Shown: positions 62,547-64,000 of the stretch, piece by piece
How positions within the stretch are numbered: the stretch's first letter is position 1
Layout of the letters: each line of letters starts with the position of its first letter
Source: Dokdonia sp. 4H-3-7-5
GTDB taxonomy: Bacteria; Bacteroidota; Bacteroidia; Flavobacteriales; Flavobacteriaceae
Direction: 5' to 3'
DNA length: 64,000 nt
NCBI RefSeq assembly: GCF_000212355.1
Contig: NC_015496.1
Span: forward strand, 1,302,001-1,366,000
The notes under the pieces: model-generated
What the model was told of the DNA's origin: nothing
What the model saw: the letters and a program-made list of their open reading frames with translations, nothing else
Database searches by the model: none
Made by a program: the position numbers and the translations under genes

Positions 62547-63818
62547 TTGAAAAACTTTCATAAAATTAAGGCGTTAATTCATTCCTCATTTGGGAAGAGA
62601 ATTTCTGTAAATTACATCTCGCTTCTACTTATTCAAGTTACAAACCTAGTATTACCTATAGTTACTTTTCCTTATCTCATCTCAATATTAGGCTTGCAGA
62701 AGTTTGGGTTGATAATGTTTGCACAAGCCATTTGTTCTGTACTCTACATTTTTGTTGACTATGGGTTTAGTCTCAGTGCAACAAGACAAATAACGCTACA
62801 GAGATCTGATAAGGAAGAAATGGCAACTGTTTTTTCCACTGTCCTTCTTATAAAAATTGTAATCGCTACAGGTGTATTTATATTATACGCTATTACTGTT
62901 TTTGTTGTGCCCAAATTTCAAATTGAAAAAGAAGTGTTTTTATTAAGCTACCTTATGGTCTTTGGACAAGCGTGCTTTGTAGATTGGTTTTTTCAAGGAA
63001 TAGAAAAGATGAAAGTGATGGCACTCTTGAGTATTCTAGCAAAAGGAGTTTTTACACTTCTTATATTTGTGTTTATACGTGATGTGTCAGATTATATTCA
63101 AGTTTCATTCTTTATGGGTATAGGATATATTCTAGCAGGAATTCTAAGTATTATTTTAGCTTTAAAATATGTTTCTATTGTTAAACCTAGTTTAACCTTA
63201 GTAAGAAAATTATTGAAGGAAAGCTTTAGTTTATTTGTGTCTAACCTCGCTGCTAGATTGATTAATACTATTCCCATCTTAGTGCTAGGTTTCTTTGTTA
63301 ATGAGTCTACAGTAGCTATTTACACAAGTATGGAAAAGCTTATCACAACTTCAAAAGGGGTTTTTGTTTCTCTATATCAAGCGTTATTTCCATGGTTAGT
63401 TAGTCAAACACGTTTAAAGCAGAGAGAATACGTAATAAAAATGTTACCTATAGTGGGTTTAATTGCAATTATGGTTACACTACCCTTCCTAATTTGTGGA
63501 GGATGGCTGTTAAACATATTGTATGATAATGTAGCTATAAATGAAAATAGTTATCTTTTCTACATACTTGCACTTAATATCATTTTCACTAGTTATTTTA
63601 TGTTATTTATTGCCCATTATTTTCCTGCTGTTGGTGATTTTATGTCTCGATTGAAGACATTGGCTTTCTCAGCTGTTTGCGGGATCATAATAGGCTTAAT
63701 CTTTATCAGTCAGCTTGAAATTCTTGGAGCCGTTATTACAGCCGTCTCTATAGAGGCCATCCTCTTAATATTCTCGATATATTATTTCATTAAAACGAAA
63801 CCCGTTGGAATTATCTAA
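62547..63818 (+). CDS. Polysaccharide flippase (Wzx-like)
   Basis: 423-residue membrane protein with about 12 predicted helices, opening with VNYISLLLIQVTNLVLPIVTFPYL, the typical start of O-antigen/Wzx flippases of the MVF/MATE-related superfamily. It moves lipid-linked sugar units across the inner membrane. The start is TTG 62547, 21 bases after the FkbM stop, and a TTG start is also used by fcl. The end overlaps the next gene by about 14 bases. Confidence 0.9.
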   Translation: MKNFHKIKALIHSSFGKRISVNYISLLLIQVTNLVLPIVTFPYLISILGLQKFGLIMFAQAICSVLYIFVDYGFSLSATRQITLQRSDKEEMATVFSTVLLIKIVIATGVFILYAITVFVVPKFQIEKEVFLLSYLMVFGQACFVDWFFQGIEKMKVMALLSILAKGVFTLLIFVFIRDVSDYIQVSFFMGIGYILAGILSIILALKYVSIVKPSLTLVRKLLKESFSLFVSNLAARLINTIPILVLGFFVNESTVAIYTSMEKLITTSKGVFVSLYQALFPWLVSQTRLKQREYVIKMLPIVGLIAIMVTLPFLICGGWLLNILYDNVAINENSYLFYILALNIIFTSYFMLFIAHYFPAVGDFMSRLKTLAFSAVCGIIIGLIFISQLEILGAVITAVSIEAILLIFSIYYFIKTKPVGII

Positions 63819-64000
63819 AGATAAAAAGTTGATTATTATTCAAACGGCTGTCCCAGATTATAGGAAAGGTTTCTTTAAAGCCTTGAGAGATAATCTAGGG
63901 CATAATTTTGTGTTGTATAGTGGTAAATACTATTTTGAAAAATCTATACAGTCTGACGCGACAATCCCTCATAAGAAGACTAAGAACACCTATCTCTTTA
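63805..64000 (+). CDS. Probable glycosyltransferase (partial, N-terminus only)
   Basis: The window ends inside this frame, of which 65 codons are visible. The opening KKLIIIQTAVPDYRKGFFKALRDNLGHNFVLYSG is typical of GT4-like glycosyltransferases of surface-polysaccharide clusters. The frame starts from TTG 63805 or TTG 63829. It overlaps the flippase end, consistent with one operon. Confidence 0.7.
   Translation, partial: MELSKDKKLIIIQTAVPDYRKGFFKALRDNLGHNFVLYSGKYYFEKSIQSDATIPHKKTKNTYLF

Overview
The window looks like chromosome of a marine member of the Flavobacteriaceae (Bacteroidetes); a Dokdonia/Krokinobacter-like genus is my best guess, not a proven one. The grounds are low GC, start regions without Shine-Dalgarno sequences, sixteen TAnnTTTG -7 promoter elements just upstream of genes, and families typical of this group (DUF4175, DUF4837, DUF6909-type, HYC_CC_PP, bacterial GH3, glutaminyl-tRNA synthetase with a C-terminal extension).

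Layout. 1-7.9 kb, all minus strand: a copper/silver resistance block (small Cys-rich HYC_CC_PP protein, CusA-type RND pump, TolC-type outer-membrane channel, AraC regulator with a CxxC metal-binding-like N-terminus, methionine-rich multicopper oxidase cut by the window edge). It stops beside the 3' end of a tRNA-Ala gene at 8.1 kb, the usual arrangement of an integrated island. 8.2-24.6 kb: mixed housekeeping and accessory genes (universal stress protein, MATE and CPA transporters, S8, M1 and S41 peptidases, UmuDC, rnpA, an OmpA protein, acetyltransferases, rpiB). 24.7-25.5 kb: AT-rich, gene-poor, with a cluster of DnaA-box-like 9-mers; a candidate chromosome origin. 26-47.8 kb, mostly plus strand: rnr, a GNAT-nitrilase fusion, LysE, glnS, an envelope-stress trio, DUF4175, ybeY, mnmG and a methyltransferase, with gltX, folB and an SPFH gene on the minus strand. 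Three parS-like ParB sites lie at 43.9, 45.8 and 46.9 kb, which supports proximity to the origin. 48-58.4 kb: holB, pgk, an MltD-like LysM transglycosylase, DUF4837 lipoprotein, tatA, an M23 peptidase coupled to GH3, and a DUF6909-type protein. 58.4-64 kb: the start of a surface-polysaccharide locus (Wzz-like protein, gmd, fcl, FkbM methyltransferase, flippase, glycosyltransferase).

The most striking unexplained signal is a short perfect palindrome, core TTTCGCGAAAG and consensus ACGCTTTCGCGAAAGCGT, present 19 times in 64 kb. Eight copies are intergenic. Eleven lie inside genes, nine of them read in the frame giving Ala-Phe-Ala-Lys-Ala and two in the Leu-Ser-Arg-Lys frame. Three copies form the end of signal peptides. 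Other notable points are a UmuD homologue that lacks both protease catalytic residues and the normal cleavage-site cysteine, and three genes (MATE transporter, OmpA protein, small CxxC protein) whose natural first codon appears to be ATT.

Limits: all calls rest on reading the sequence and remembered family features. No database search, skew plot or structure prediction was run.
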